Part shown: in pieces, positions 25,124 through 33,229 of the stretch
Layout: every line of letters begins with the position of its first letter
Numbering within the stretch: the first letter of the stretch is position 1
Assembly: GCF_040126305.1 (NCBI RefSeq)
Contig: NZ_CP149510.1
Span: 597,001 to 661,000 of the forward strand
DNA from: Pararhizobium sp. A13
GTDB lineage: Bacteria > Pseudomonadota > Alphaproteobacteria > Rhizobiales > Rhizobiaceae
DNA: 64,000 nt
Direction: 5' to 3'
Notes under the pieces: model-generated
The model's database searches: none
The model's input: the letters and a program-made list of their open reading frames with translations, nothing else
Told to the model about the DNA's origin: nothing
Made by a program: the position numbers and the translations under genes

Positions 25124-26676
25124 CCGTCAGGATTTTCGTTCCCAGGGATGCGGCAGCATTGGCGCTGGGCGCCGAACGCGTAGCCAAGGCGCTCGCAGGC
25201 GAAATCGAAGCACGCGGCATCGACGCCACGATCGTGCGCAACGGATCGCGCGGGCTGCACTGGCTGGAGCCGATGATCGAGGTCGAGACGCCCGAAGGCC
25301 GGATCGCCTATGGCTCGGTCAAGGCATCCGATGTGGTCCCGCTGCTCGACGCTGACTTGACCACGGGTGGCGATCACGCACTCTGTCTCGGGAAGACTGA
25401 GGAACTGCCGTTCCTGAAAAGCCAGACGCGGCTCACCTTTGCCCGCTGCGGCATCGTCGATCCGTTGTCGCTCGCCGACTATCGTGCCCATGACGGGCTA
25501 AAGGGTCTGGAAAGAGCAGTGACCTTGGCGCCGGCCGATATCGTCGCCCATGTGACCGAAAGCGGCCTTCGCGGCCGCGGCGGTGCGGGCTTCCCGACCG
25601 GCATCAAATGGAAGACGGTGCTCGATACGCCGGGTGCGCGAAAATACATCGTCTGCAATGCCGACGAGGGCGATTCGGGTACCTTTGCCGACCGGATGAT
25701 CATGGAAGGCGACCCCTTCGTGCTGATCGAGGGCATGGCGATCGCCGGCATCGCGACCGGCGCCACCAAGGGTTTCGTCTATATCCGCTCGGAATATCCG
25801 CATGCCATCGCAACGATGACGCAAGCCGTCGAGATCGCCCATAAGGCAGGCGTGCTCGGCACGTCGGTGCTCGGATCGGCCCATGCCTTCGACATCGAGA
25901 TCCGCACCGGCGCCGGCGCCTATGTCTGCGGCGAGGAAACCGCGCTTCTGAACTCGCTCGAAGGCAAGCGCGGCATCGTGCGCGCCAAGCCGCCGCTGCC
26001 CGCCCACAAGGGCCTGTTCGACTGTCCGACCGTCATCAACAACGTCATTTCGCTCGCCTCGGTGCCGATCATCATGGACAAGGGCCCGATCTACTACAAG
26101 GACTTCGGCATGGGCCGCTCGCGCGGCACGATCCCGATCCAGATCGCCGGCAATGTCAGGCATCGCGGATTGTATGAAGCAGCCTTCGGCCTGACGCTGG
26201 GCCAGATCGTCGACGACATCGGCGGTGGAACGGCGTCTGGACGTCCGGTGAAGGCCGTGCAGGTCGGCGGTCCGCTCGGCGCCTATTTCCCGCGCGCGCT
26301 GTTCGACACGCCGTTCGACTACGAGGCCTTTGCCGCCAAGGACGGGCTGATCGGTCACGCCGGCATCGTCGTCTTCGACGATACCGCCGACATGCTGAAG
26401 CAGGCGCGTTTCGCCATGGAATTTTGTGCGGTGGAAAGCTGCGGCAAGTGCACGCCCTGCCGCATCGGCTCGACGCGCGGCGTCGAGGTGGCCGACAAGA
26501 TCGCGCAAGGGATCGAACCGGAAAAGAACCGCGAATTGCTGGCCGACCTCTGCAATACGATGAAATTCGGCTCGCTCTGCGCGCTGGGCGGCTTCACGCC
26601 CTATCCAGTGATGAGCGCGATGACCCATTTCCCGGACGATTTTTCCCCGGCTCCGATGGTGGAGGCAGCGGAATGA
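25120..26676 (+). CDS. fdsB: FdsB, NAD-dependent formate dehydrogenase beta subunit
   Basis: 518 residues. An N-terminal thioredoxin-like region is followed by the NuoF core: GLRGRGGAGFPTGIKWK (NADH/FMN site), YVCGEETALLNSLEG, and a C-terminal [4Fe-4S] motif ESCGKCTPCRIGS. It accepts electrons from FdsA via FdsG and reduces NAD. Its ATG overlaps the fdsG stop (ATGA, 25120-25123), indicating coupled translation. A 225-base gap with palindromic repeats separates it from fdsA, unusual for subunits of one complex. Confidence 0.93.
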   Translation: MTVRIFVPRDAAALALGAERVAKALAGEIEARGIDATIVRNGSRGLHWLEPMIEVETPEGRIAYGSVKASDVVPLLDADLTTGGDHALCLGKTEELPFLKSQTRLTFARCGIVDPLSLADYRAHDGLKGLERAVTLAPADIVAHVTESGLRGRGGAGFPTGIKWKTVLDTPGARKYIVCNADEGDSGTFADRMIMEGDPFVLIEGMAIAGIATGATKGFVYIRSEYPHAIATMTQAVEIAHKAGVLGTSVLGSAHAFDIEIRTGAGAYVCGEETALLNSLEGKRGIVRAKPPLPAHKGLFDCPTVINNVISLASVPIIMDKGPIYYKDFGMGRSRGTIPIQIAGNVRHRGLYEAAFGLTLGQIVDDIGGGTASGRPVKAVQVGGPLGAYFPRALFDTPFDYEAFAAKDGLIGHAGIVVFDDTADMLKQARFAMEFCAVESCGKCTPCRIGSTRGVEVADKIAQGIEPEKNRELLADLCNTMKFGSLCALGGFTPYPVMSAMTHFPDDFSPAPMVEAAE

Positions 26677-26690
26677 GAGTTCGTGGCTTC

Positions 26691-26739
26691 ACCCCCCTCT
26701 GTCACTTCGTGACATCTCCCCCTCAAGGGGGGAGATTGG
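26691..26739 (+). repeat. Palindromic repeat, family 1, copy 1 (between fdsB and fdsA)
   Basis: 49 bases with two neighbouring hairpins: GTCA-CTTCG-TGAC and ATCTCCCCCT-CA-AGGGGGGAGAT. A near-identical copy lies at 29811-29859 and an inverted diverged copy at 26804-26853. Confidence 0.85.
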
Positions 26740-26803
26740 TTTTTTCCCATTCTTCTTTCCGCGCAAGCAGGCCCACCGTTAAAACGCAAACCTCGCCGCT
26801 TGT

Positions 26804-26853
26804 GATCTCCCCCCTTGAGGGCGAGATGCCCGACAGGGCAGAGGGCGGTGAAG
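26804..26853 (-). repeat. Palindromic repeat, family 1, inverted diverged copy
   Basis: Read on the minus strand it matches copy 1 (GCTTCACC..CCCTCTG..GACATCTCCCCCTCAAGGGGGGAGAT pattern) with changes. The first hairpin here is GCCC-TGTC-GGGC, keeping pairing though the bases differ. It ends about 48 bases before the fdsA start. Confidence 0.75.
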
Positions 26854-26901
26854 CCTCCCCGCGCGCAAGATTTTCCGTCCTTTCCGTACAGGAGGCCGCC
26901 C

Positions 26902-29781
26902 ATGCCCCTCATTTCTGAAATCGACTTCGGCACCCCCGCCTCCCGCTCGGAAAAGATGGTGACGCTCACCATCGATGGCAACGAGATCACCGTGCCCGAG
27001 GGCACCTCGATCATGCGCGCGTCGATGGAGGTCGGCATCGAGGTGCCAAAACTCTGCGCCAGCGACATGATGGACTCCTTCGGCTCCTGCCGGCTCTGTC
27101 TCGTGGAAATCGAAGGCCGGGCCGGCATGCCCGCCTCTTGCACGACGCCGGTGGCACCCGGAATCAAGGTCTCCACCCAGACCCAGCGGCTGAAGGATGT
27201 CCGCCGCGGCGTCATGGAGCTCTACATTTCCGACCACCCGCTCGACTGTCTGACCTGTGCCGCCAATGGCGATTGCGAGTTGCAGGACATGGCCGGCGCG
27301 GTCGGCCTGCGCGATGTGCGCTACGGCTATGACGGTGCAAACCACGTCAAGGCGCGAAACAATGGCGGCATCAACGTCAATTGGGCGCCAAAGGACGAAT
27401 CCAACCCCTATTTCACCTTCGATCCGGCGAAATGCATCGTCTGTTCGCGCTGCGTGCGGGCCTGCGAAGAGGTTCAGGGCACGTTTGCCCTGACGATCGA
27501 GGGACGCGGATTCGACAGCCGCGTTTCGGCCGGCATGCATGAAAACTTCCTCGAATCGGAATGCGTCTCCTGCGGCGCCTGTGTCCAGGCCTGTCCGACG
27601 GCGACGCTCACCGAAAAGTCGGTGATCGAGATCGGCCAGCCGGAGCATTCGGTCGTCACCACCTGCGCCTATTGTGGCGTCGGCTGTTCCTTCAAGGCGG
27701 AAATGCGCGGCGAAGAGCTGGTGCGCATGGTGCCGTGGAAGGACGGCCAGGCCAATCGCGGCCATTCCTGTGTCAAGGGCCGCTTCGCCTATGGCTATTC
27801 GACCCACAAGGAACGCATCCTCAACCCGATGATCCGCGAGAAAATCACCGATCCGTGGCGCGAAGTCAGCTGGGAAGAGGCGCTCGCCCACACGGCTGCC
27901 GAATTCCGCCGCATCCAGTACCAGCACGGCCGCGATTCGGTCGGCGGCATCACCTCGTCGCGCTGCACCAACGAGGAAACCTACCTCGTCCAGAAGCTGG
28001 TGCGCGCCGGTTTCGGCAACAACAATGTCGATACCTGCGCCCGCGTCTGCCACTCGCCGACCGGCTACGGCCTCGGCGCCACCTTTGGCACGTCTGCCGG
28101 CACGCAGAACTTCGATTCCGTCGAGCAGACCGATGTGGTCATCATCATCGGCGCCAATCCGACCGACGGCCATCCGGTCTTCGCCTCACGGCTGAAGAAG
28201 CGGCTGCGCCAGGGTGCCAAGCTGATCATCATTGATCCGCGCCGCATCGACATGGTCTCCTCGCCGCACATCAAGGCATCGCATCACCTGCCGCTGCGCC
28301 CGGGTACCAACGTCGCGGTCATGACATCGCTCGCTCATGTCATCGTCACCGAAGGGCTCTACGACGAAAAGTTCATCCGCGAGCGCTGCGACTGGTCGGA
28401 ATTCGAGGATTGGGCGGCCTTCGTCGCCGAGCCGCATCACAGCCCGGAGGAAGTCGAAAAGCTTTCCGGCGTCCCGGCAGAGGAAATCCGCGGCGCCGCC
28501 CGCCTGTTTGCCACCGGCGGCAATGGCTCGATCTATTACGGCCTCGGCGTTACAGAGCACAGCCAGGGATCGACCACCGTCATGGCGATCGCCAACCTGG
28601 CCATGGCGACCGGCAATATCGGCCGCCCCGGCGTCGGCGTAAACCCGCTGCGCGGCCAGAACAACGTCCAGGGTTCCTGCGACATGGGCTCCTTCCCGCA
28701 CGAACTGCCGGGCTACCGCCACGTGTCGGACGATGCGACGCGCGACATCTTCGAAAAACTCTGGGGCGTGACCATCTCCAACGAACCAGGCCTGCGCATC
28801 CCCAACATGCTGGATGCCGCCGTCGATGGCTCGTTCAAGGGCATCTACATCCAGGGCGAGGACATCCTGCAGTCCGACCCGGACACCAAGCATGTCTCGG
28901 CCGGTCTGGCCGCGATGGAATGCGTCGTCGTGCAGGACCTGTTCCTCAACGAGACGGCCAACTACGCCCATGTCTTCCTGCCCGGTTCGACCTTCCTCGA
29001 AAAGGACGGCACCTTCACCAATGCCGAGCGCCGCATCAACCGCGTGCGCAAAGTGATGACGCCGCGCAACGGCTATGCCGACTGGGAAGTCACGCAGAAG
29101 CTGGCGCAGGCGATGGGCCTGAACTGGAACTACAGCCATCCGTCGGAAATCATGGACGAGATCGCCGCGACGACGCCGAGCTTCGCCATGGTCTCCTACG
29201 ACTATCTGGAGAAAATGGGCTCGGTGCAGTGGCCCTGCAACGAGAAGGCGCCGCTCGGCTCGCCGATCATGCACGTCAACGGTTTCGTGCGCGGCAAGGG
29301 CAAGTTCATCCGCACGGAATATGTCGCAACCGACGAGAAGACCGGCCCGCGCTTCCCGCTGCTCCTCACCACCGGCCGCATCCTTTCCCAGTACAATGTC
29401 GGCGCCCAGACGCGGCGCACGGACAATGTCGTGTGGCATGAGGAAGACCGGCTGGAAATCCACCCGAACGATGCCGAACTGCGCGGCGTACGCGATGGCG
29501 ACTGGGTGAAGCTGATGAGCCGCTCCGGCGACACGACACTCAGGGCCTTGATCACCGAGCGCGTCGCTCCCGGCGTCGTCTACACCACCTTCCACCATCC
29601 GACGACGCAGGCAAACGTCATCACCACTGACTTCTCCGACTGGGCAACCAACTGTCCGGAATATAAAGTGACCGCCGTGCAGGTATCGCCGTCGAACGGT
29701 CCGTCGCAATGGCAGGTCGACTACGACGAACAGGCCCGCCAGTCCCGCCGGATCGCCGGCAAGATGGAGGCTGCGGAGTAG
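26902..29781 (+). CDS. fdsA: FdsA, NAD-dependent formate dehydrogenase catalytic (molybdopterin) subunit
   Basis: 959 residues. The N-terminus carries a [2Fe-2S] ferredoxin domain (CASDMMDSFGSCRLC ... CTTP), then a His/Cys region (DHPLDCLTCAANGDCELQ), two [4Fe-4S] sets (CIVCSRCVRACEE, CVSCGACVQACPT) and a further cluster CAYCGVGCSF. The molybdopterin body contains VDTCARVCHSPTGYG, whose Cys is the expected Mo ligand, and the C-terminal dinucleotide-binding domain. AGGAGG stands 6 bases before the ATG. It oxidises formate to CO2. The Cys rather than selenocysteine codon is standard for this oxygen-tolerant FDH class. Confidence 0.95.
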   Translation: MPLISEIDFGTPASRSEKMVTLTIDGNEITVPEGTSIMRASMEVGIEVPKLCASDMMDSFGSCRLCLVEIEGRAGMPASCTTPVAPGIKVSTQTQRLKDVRRGVMELYISDHPLDCLTCAANGDCELQDMAGAVGLRDVRYGYDGANHVKARNNGGINVNWAPKDESNPYFTFDPAKCIVCSRCVRACEEVQGTFALTIEGRGFDSRVSAGMHENFLESECVSCGACVQACPTATLTEKSVIEIGQPEHSVVTTCAYCGVGCSFKAEMRGEELVRMVPWKDGQANRGHSCVKGRFAYGYSTHKERILNPMIREKITDPWREVSWEEALAHTAAEFRRIQYQHGRDSVGGITSSRCTNEETYLVQKLVRAGFGNNNVDTCARVCHSPTGYGLGATFGTSAGTQNFDSVEQTDVVIIIGANPTDGHPVFASRLKKRLRQGAKLIIIDPRRIDMVSSPHIKASHHLPLRPGTNVAVMTSLAHVIVTEGLYDEKFIRERCDWSEFEDWAAFVAEPHHSPEEVEKLSGVPAEEIRGAARLFATGGNGSIYYGLGVTEHSQGSTTVMAIANLAMATGNIGRPGVGVNPLRGQNNVQGSCDMGSFPHELPGYRHVSDDATRDIFEKLWGVTISNEPGLRIPNMLDAAVDGSFKGIYIQGEDILQSDPDTKHVSAGLAAMECVVVQDLFLNETANYAHVFLPGSTFLEKDGTFTNAERRINRVRKVMTPRNGYADWEVTQKLAQAMGLNWNYSHPSEIMDEIAATTPSFAMVSYDYLEKMGSVQWPCNEKAPLGSPIMHVNGFVRGKGKFIRTEYVATDEKTGPRFPLLLTTGRILSQYNVGAQTRRTDNVVWHEEDRLEIHPNDAELRGVRDGDWVKLMSRSGDTTLRALITERVAPGVVYTTFHHPTTQANVITTDFSDWATNCPEYKVTAVQVSPSNGPSQWQVDYDEQARQSRRIAGKMEAAE

Positions 29782-29810
29782 GTCATCGCAATGCTGAATT
29801 TGCCGCGCAT

Positions 29811-29859
29811 ACCCCCCTCTGTCCCTTCGGGACATCTCCCCCTCAAGGGGGGAGATTGG
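29811..29859 (+). repeat. Palindromic repeat, family 1, copy 3 (after fdsA)
   Basis: Identical to copy 1 over 49 bases except for two substitutions, which fall opposite each other in the first hairpin (GTCC-CTTCG-GGAC in place of GTCA-CTTCG-TGAC). The second hairpin is unchanged. Confidence 0.87.
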
Positions 29860-29881
29860 CTGGGGTGTGCCTCGATCGAGC

Positions 29882-29982
29882 CCCTCCCTCTTGTGGGGAG
29901 GGGTGGGGGAGGGGACTTTCTTTTTATCAAAAAGGAACCCCTCCCCTCCGCTTCGCTCCGACCCTCCCCACAAGGGGGAGGG
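29882..29982. repeat. Large imperfect inverted repeat, G/C-rich arms
   Basis: The left arm (29882-29903, CTCTTGTGGGGAGGGG core) is mirrored by 29961-29982 (CTCCCCACAAGGGGGAG core) with two mismatches. Inner arms GGGGGAGGGG and CCCCTCCCC surround a CTTTTT-ATC-AAAAAG centre. The whole 101-base element could fold into one long hairpin between fdsA and fdhD. Confidence 0.8.
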
Positions 29983-30002
29983 TTAAACCGAGGCCGTCCG
30001 CA

Positions 30003-30055
30003 CCCTCCCTCTTCTCCCCAGCGGGGAGAAAGTGCCCAAAGGGCGGATGAGGGGG
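30003..30055 (+). repeat. Palindromic repeat, family 2, copy A
   Basis: Two hairpins, TTCTCCCC-AGC-GGGGAGAA and GCCC-AAA-GGGC, followed by the conserved tail GGATGAGGGGG. Inverted and diverged copies lie at 30146-30197 and 33169-33220. Confidence 0.83.
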
Positions 30056-30145
30056 TAGCGCGGCACATTCCGTATGCACGGTTGACCGCAGTATTGCTTC
30101 CAAGACATCTTTCTGCCGGGCCTCACCGTAGCAAGGCGGCTTCGC

Positions 30146-30197
30146 CCCCCTCATCCGGCGCTGCGCGCCACCTTCTCCCCGCTGGGGAGAAGAGGGA
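30146..30197 (-). repeat. Palindromic repeat, family 2, copy B (inverted), abutting fdhD
   Basis: On the minus strand it reads as copy A with the second hairpin changed to GGCGC-GCA-GCGCC. Its outer edge, AGAGGGA on the plus strand (30191-30197), forms the only plausible Shine-Dalgarno for fdhD, whose ATG follows about 8 bases later. Confidence 0.83.
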
Positions 30198-30206
30198 GCA
30201 AGCCGC

Positions 30207-31034
30207 ATGACCGAGTTCAAACTCGCCCACAAGGTTCCCGAGACCGCCCGCCGCAACGGCAAACTCGATGCCGGTTCCCGCGTTGTGCCCGAAGAAACCC
30301 CGATCGCCTTCTCCTACGGCGGCTCGACCCATGCCGTGATGATGGCGACGCCCGGCGATTTCGAGGATTTCGCGGTGGGCTTCAGCCTGACGGAGGGGAT
30401 CATTACCGATCTCTCAGAGATCGAGACGATCGAAGCGGTTCCAGACGAGAAGGGCATCGACCTGCAGATTGTGCTGAAGGATGAGCAGAACGACGCACTC
30501 ACCGCCCGCCGCCGTCATATGGCCGGGCCGGTCGGCTGCGGGCTGTGCGGCATCGAATCGATCGAGCAGGCCGTGCGCAAGACGCCCTCGGTCTCGGCAT
30601 CACCGCTACGCCTGTCCGAGGAGCAGATCGTCGAGGCGGTCGCGCTATTGAATGGCCAGCAGCCGCTGCATTTCGAGACGCGGGCCGTGCACGGAGCCGG
30701 GTTCTACGTGCCGGGCAAGGGGCTGATCGCCGTGCGCGAAGACGTCGGCCGGCACAATGCGCTCGACAAGTTGGTGGGTGCGGCGGCGCGCGCCGGTTAT
30801 TCCGGCGCAAGCGGCGCCGTCGTCGTCACCAGCCGCGTTTCCGTCGAGATGGTGCAGAAGACTGCGATCATCGGCAGCCCGTTCATCATCGCCATTTCCG
30901 CCCCGACGGCGCTTGCCATCCGAACGGCGGAAGAGGCCGGCATGACGCTGATTGCGCTGGTGCGCGGCGCCGACTTCGAGATTTTCACCCATTCAGACCG
31001 TATCCAGTCCGGAGCCATCGCCGATGTCGCTTGA
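30207..31034 (+). CDS. fdhD: FdhD, formate dehydrogenase sulfurtransferase/accessory protein
   Basis: 275 residues. The motif PVGCGLCGIESIEQA contains the CxxC pair that carries the persulfide passed from cysteine desulfurase to the Mo cofactor; VREDVGRHNALDKLVG and SRVSVEMVQKTAIIGSP are family hallmarks. It is required to activate FdsA. The ATG is preceded by AGAGGGAG, bases that belong to a palindromic repeat. The gene ends 11 bases inside the fdsD start. Called fdsC in some species. Confidence 0.93.
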   Translation: MTEFKLAHKVPETARRNGKLDAGSRVVPEETPIAFSYGGSTHAVMMATPGDFEDFAVGFSLTEGIITDLSEIETIEAVPDEKGIDLQIVLKDEQNDALTARRRHMAGPVGCGLCGIESIEQAVRKTPSVSASPLRLSEEQIVEAVALLNGQQPLHFETRAVHGAGFYVPGKGLIAVREDVGRHNALDKLVGAAARAGYSGASGAVVVTSRVSVEMVQKTAIIGSPFIIAISAPTALAIRTAEEAGMTLIALVRGADFEIFTHSDRIQSGAIADVA

Positions 31035-31320
31035 TAACACCAATGCCAAACTCGTGCGGATGGCGAACCAGATCGCCACCTTCTTCAAGTCGCAGCCGGA
31101 GGCGGAGCGCATCCACGGCGTCGCGACGCACATCAACAAGTTCTGGGAACCGCGTATGCGCAAGGCGTTCTTCGAACTCATCGAACAGGGGGATACTGGT
31201 TTCGACCCGATCGTGATCGCCGCCGCCGATATCATCAAGCGCCCCGGCAGCCCGTCTCAAGCGGCCGATTCTCCGGAGCACGTCGATCTCGCCATGCAGC
31301 AGGCCGGCTTCAGCGATTGA
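31024..31320 (+). CDS. fdsD: FdsD, formate dehydrogenase delta subunit/accessory protein
   Basis: 98 residues, family length. It begins MSLDNTNAKLVRMANQIATFF and contains the FdsD-typical HINKFWEPRMRKAFFELI. It is needed for FDH assembly in relatives. The ATG lies inside the end of fdhD (11-base overlap), so the two are translated together. Its 3' end overlaps the convergent lrp-type gene by 11 bases. Confidence 0.9.
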   Translation: MSLDNTNAKLVRMANQIATFFKSQPEAERIHGVATHINKFWEPRMRKAFFELIEQGDTGFDPIVIAAADIIKRPGSPSQAADSPEHVDLAMQQAGFSD

Positions 31321-31741
31321 TTCGCGTCGACAGGATGATCGACGACAGGGTCTTCTCGACACCGTCGATCTCGCCAATCCGGTCGATGACCAGATCGAGT
31401 TCGCTGATCGAGGATGCGGCAATGATGGCGATCAGATCGAAGCTGCCGCTCACCGAATGCAGCACCCGCACATCCTCGATTGCATGAAGTTCCTGCGTGA
31501 CCCGCGCCAGCGCCTTCGGTGCGAGCGTGATCAGCACATGCGCCTTGACGAGCCCCTTCTCGAAGGCGTCCGACAGCCGCACGCCATAACCGGCGATCAC
31601 CCCGTCCCGCTCCAGCCGCTCGATCTTCGCCTGAACGGTGGTGCGCGACAGGCCGAGCTTGCGGGCAAGCAGCGCAGTCGGCATGCGCGCGTTTTCGCTC
31701 AGAATTGCAAGAAGCTGCCTGTCCCTGTCCGCCAACGTCAT
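31310..31741 (-). CDS. Lrp/AsnC-family transcriptional regulator
   Basis: 143 residues. The N-terminal helix-turn-helix is DRDRQLLAILSENARMPTALLARKLGLSRTTVQAKIERLE, followed by a RAM-type effector domain (VLHSVSGSFDLIAIIA). The ATG at 31739-31741 is preferred since AAAGG lies 9 bases upstream; an ATG three codons earlier has no spacing for a ribosome site. It diverges from a saccharopine-dehydrogenase-like gene, which it probably regulates in response to an amino acid. Confidence 0.9.
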   Translation of the reverse strand: MTLADRDRQLLAILSENARMPTALLARKLGLSRTTVQAKIERLERDGVIAGYGVRLSDAFEKGLVKAHVLITLAPKALARVTQELHAIEDVRVLHSVSGSFDLIAIIAASSISELDLVIDRIGEIDGVEKTLSSIILSTRINR

Positions 31742-31865
31742 TCTGATCATCCTTTACGGCATATCGCCGATTATTTGGCGGCGTTTCTATCATATCAGAG
31801 CTTCATATCAACGACCAGAGCGCCGATACTTGCGTCAGACAGATTCAAGTTTCGGGGGACCCACT
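31742..31865. promoter_or_regulatory. Divergent promoter region, Lrp-type gene and saccharopine-dehydrogenase-like gene
   Basis: 124 bases including the dyad CGCC-GATTATTT-GGCG near 31770 and an adjacent A/T-rich TCATATCA stretch. Lrp/AsnC proteins usually bind degenerate dyads in the shared promoter. Confidence 0.4.
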
Positions 31866-32969
31866 ATGAAGAACATCGTCGTCATCGGAGCCGGCAAGAT
31901 CGGCTCGACCATCGCCCGGCTTCTCGCCCATTCCGGCGATTACCACGTGACGCTCGCAGATCGCAGCGCCGAACAACTCGCCATGATCGAAACGCATGAC
32001 GCGATCACCACCGCCGAGATCGATATCGCCGACAGCAACGCGCTGGTCGGCCTGCTCACCGGCAAGTTCGCAGTTCTCAGCGCCGCCCCATTCCATCTGA
32101 CGATCGCCATCGCCGAAGCCGCCTCGAAGGCCGGTGTACACTATCTCGATCTCACTGAAGACGTCGAATCCACCCGCCGGGTGAAGGCCATCGCCGAAAC
32201 GGCGAACACCGCTTTCATCCCGCAGTGCGGACTGGCCCCGGGCTTCATCTCGATCGTCGCCAATGACCTTGCCCATCATTTCGACACGCTCGACAGCGTG
32301 CGCATGCGCGTCGGCGCCCTGCCGCAGTACCCCTCCAACGCGCTCAACTATAACCTGACCTGGAGCACGGACGGCGTCATCAACGAATATATCGAGCCCT
32401 GCGAGGCGATCGTCGAAGGACAATTGATCGAAGTTCCCGCTCTCGAAGAACGCGAAGAGTTTTCGCTCGATGGGGTGACCTATGAAGCCTTCAATACATC
32501 AGGCGGCCTTGGCACGCTCTGCGAAAGCCTCAAGGGCAAGGTCCGCACGCTGAACTACCGCACCATCCGCTATCCCGGCCATGCCGCGATCATGAAGGCC
32601 CTGCTCAACGATCTCGGCCTGCGCCATCGCCGCGAAGTGCTGAAGGATATCTTCGAGAACGCGCTGCCCTCGACCATGCAGGATGTCGTCATCATCTTCG
32701 TGACCGTCGCCGGCCGCAAGGATGGCCGCCTCGTGCAGGAAACCTATGCCAACAAGGTCTACAGCGCCGTCGTCGCCGGCCGCATGATGAGCGCCATCCA
32801 GATCACCACGGCCTGCAGCATCTGCGCCGTGCTCGACATGCTGGCCAAGGGTGAACTGCCATCGAAGGGCTTTATCCGTCAGGAAGAAATCGGCCTCGAC
32901 GCCTTCCTCAAAAGCCGTTTCGGCCATCACTACGAGCAGAAAGCCTACGCGGACAAAATGGCAAGCTGA
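31866..32969 (+). CDS. Saccharopine dehydrogenase family protein
   Basis: 367 residues. The NAD(P)-binding motif VVIGAGKIGSTIARLLA is at the N-terminus; the middle domain (GLAPGFISIVANDLAHHF, YNLTWSTDGVINEYIEPC) is of the saccharopine/lysine 6-dehydrogenase type. It is shorter than eukaryotic saccharopine dehydrogenases and nearer bacterial lysine-6-dehydrogenase size, so oxidation of lysine or a related amino acid is plausible. The divergent Lrp regulator supports amino acid catabolism. GGGGGACC stands before the ATG; a strong terminator follows. Confidence 0.85.
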   Translation: MKNIVVIGAGKIGSTIARLLAHSGDYHVTLADRSAEQLAMIETHDAITTAEIDIADSNALVGLLTGKFAVLSAAPFHLTIAIAEAASKAGVHYLDLTEDVESTRRVKAIAETANTAFIPQCGLAPGFISIVANDLAHHFDTLDSVRMRVGALPQYPSNALNYNLTWSTDGVINEYIEPCEAIVEGQLIEVPALEEREEFSLDGVTYEAFNTSGGLGTLCESLKGKVRTLNYRTIRYPGHAAIMKALLNDLGLRHRREVLKDIFENALPSTMQDVVIIFVTVAGRKDGRLVQETYANKVYSAVVAGRMMSAIQITTACSICAVLDMLAKGELPSKGFIRQEEIGLDAFLKSRFGHHYEQKAYADKMAS

Positions 32970-32989
32970 CCTGCGGGGAAACGCGGGCG

Positions 32990-33033
32990 CATGATGCCGA
33001 AAAGTGCGAAGCGGTTTTCGGACAACATCATGC
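32990..33033. repeat. Rhizobial-type palindromic repeat
   Basis: GCATGATG (32990-32997) and CATCATGC (33026-33033) form outer arms, and CCGAAA with TTTCGG inner arms. The layout GCATGATGCCGAAA..GCGGTTTTCGG..CATCATGC is, from memory, widespread in rhizobial intergenic DNA. Confidence 0.75.
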
Positions 33034-33060
33034 CAAGACAGCAACAAGACCATGGACCGC

Positions 33061-33094
33061 AACGCCCGGGATTTTCAAAATCCCGGGCGTTTTC
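33061..33094 (+). terminator. Intrinsic terminator of the saccharopine-dehydrogenase-like gene
   Basis: AACGCCCGGGATTTT (33061-33075) and its exact complement (33077-33091) form a long stem, then T-rich TTTCG. Its symmetry would let it work for both strands. Confidence 0.85.
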
Positions 33095-33168
33095 GTTTCA
33101 TCGTTCCCGAAATTGTACGCCTCGGATGGGAACTCCGTTGGCGTCGAGGCAAGACGGTGCGGCACATG

Positions 33169-33220
33169 CCTTCTCCCCGCCCGCCGCGGGGAAAAGGTGG
33201 CCGACAGGCCGGATGAGGGG
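33169..33220 (+). repeat. Palindromic repeat, family 2, copy C
   Basis: Same layout as copies A and B: hairpin CCCCGC-CCGCC-GCGGGG, second hairpin GGCC-GACA-GGCC, tail GGATGAGGGG. It lies 10 bases from the manC stop, so it forms the 3' flank of manC (convergent side). Confidence 0.8.
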
Positions 33221-33229
33221 CCGAGACGC

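Noticed and set aside
26677..26901. Hidden gene between fdsB and fdsA
   Set aside because: All open frames here pass through the palindromic repeats and have no start signals or family features.
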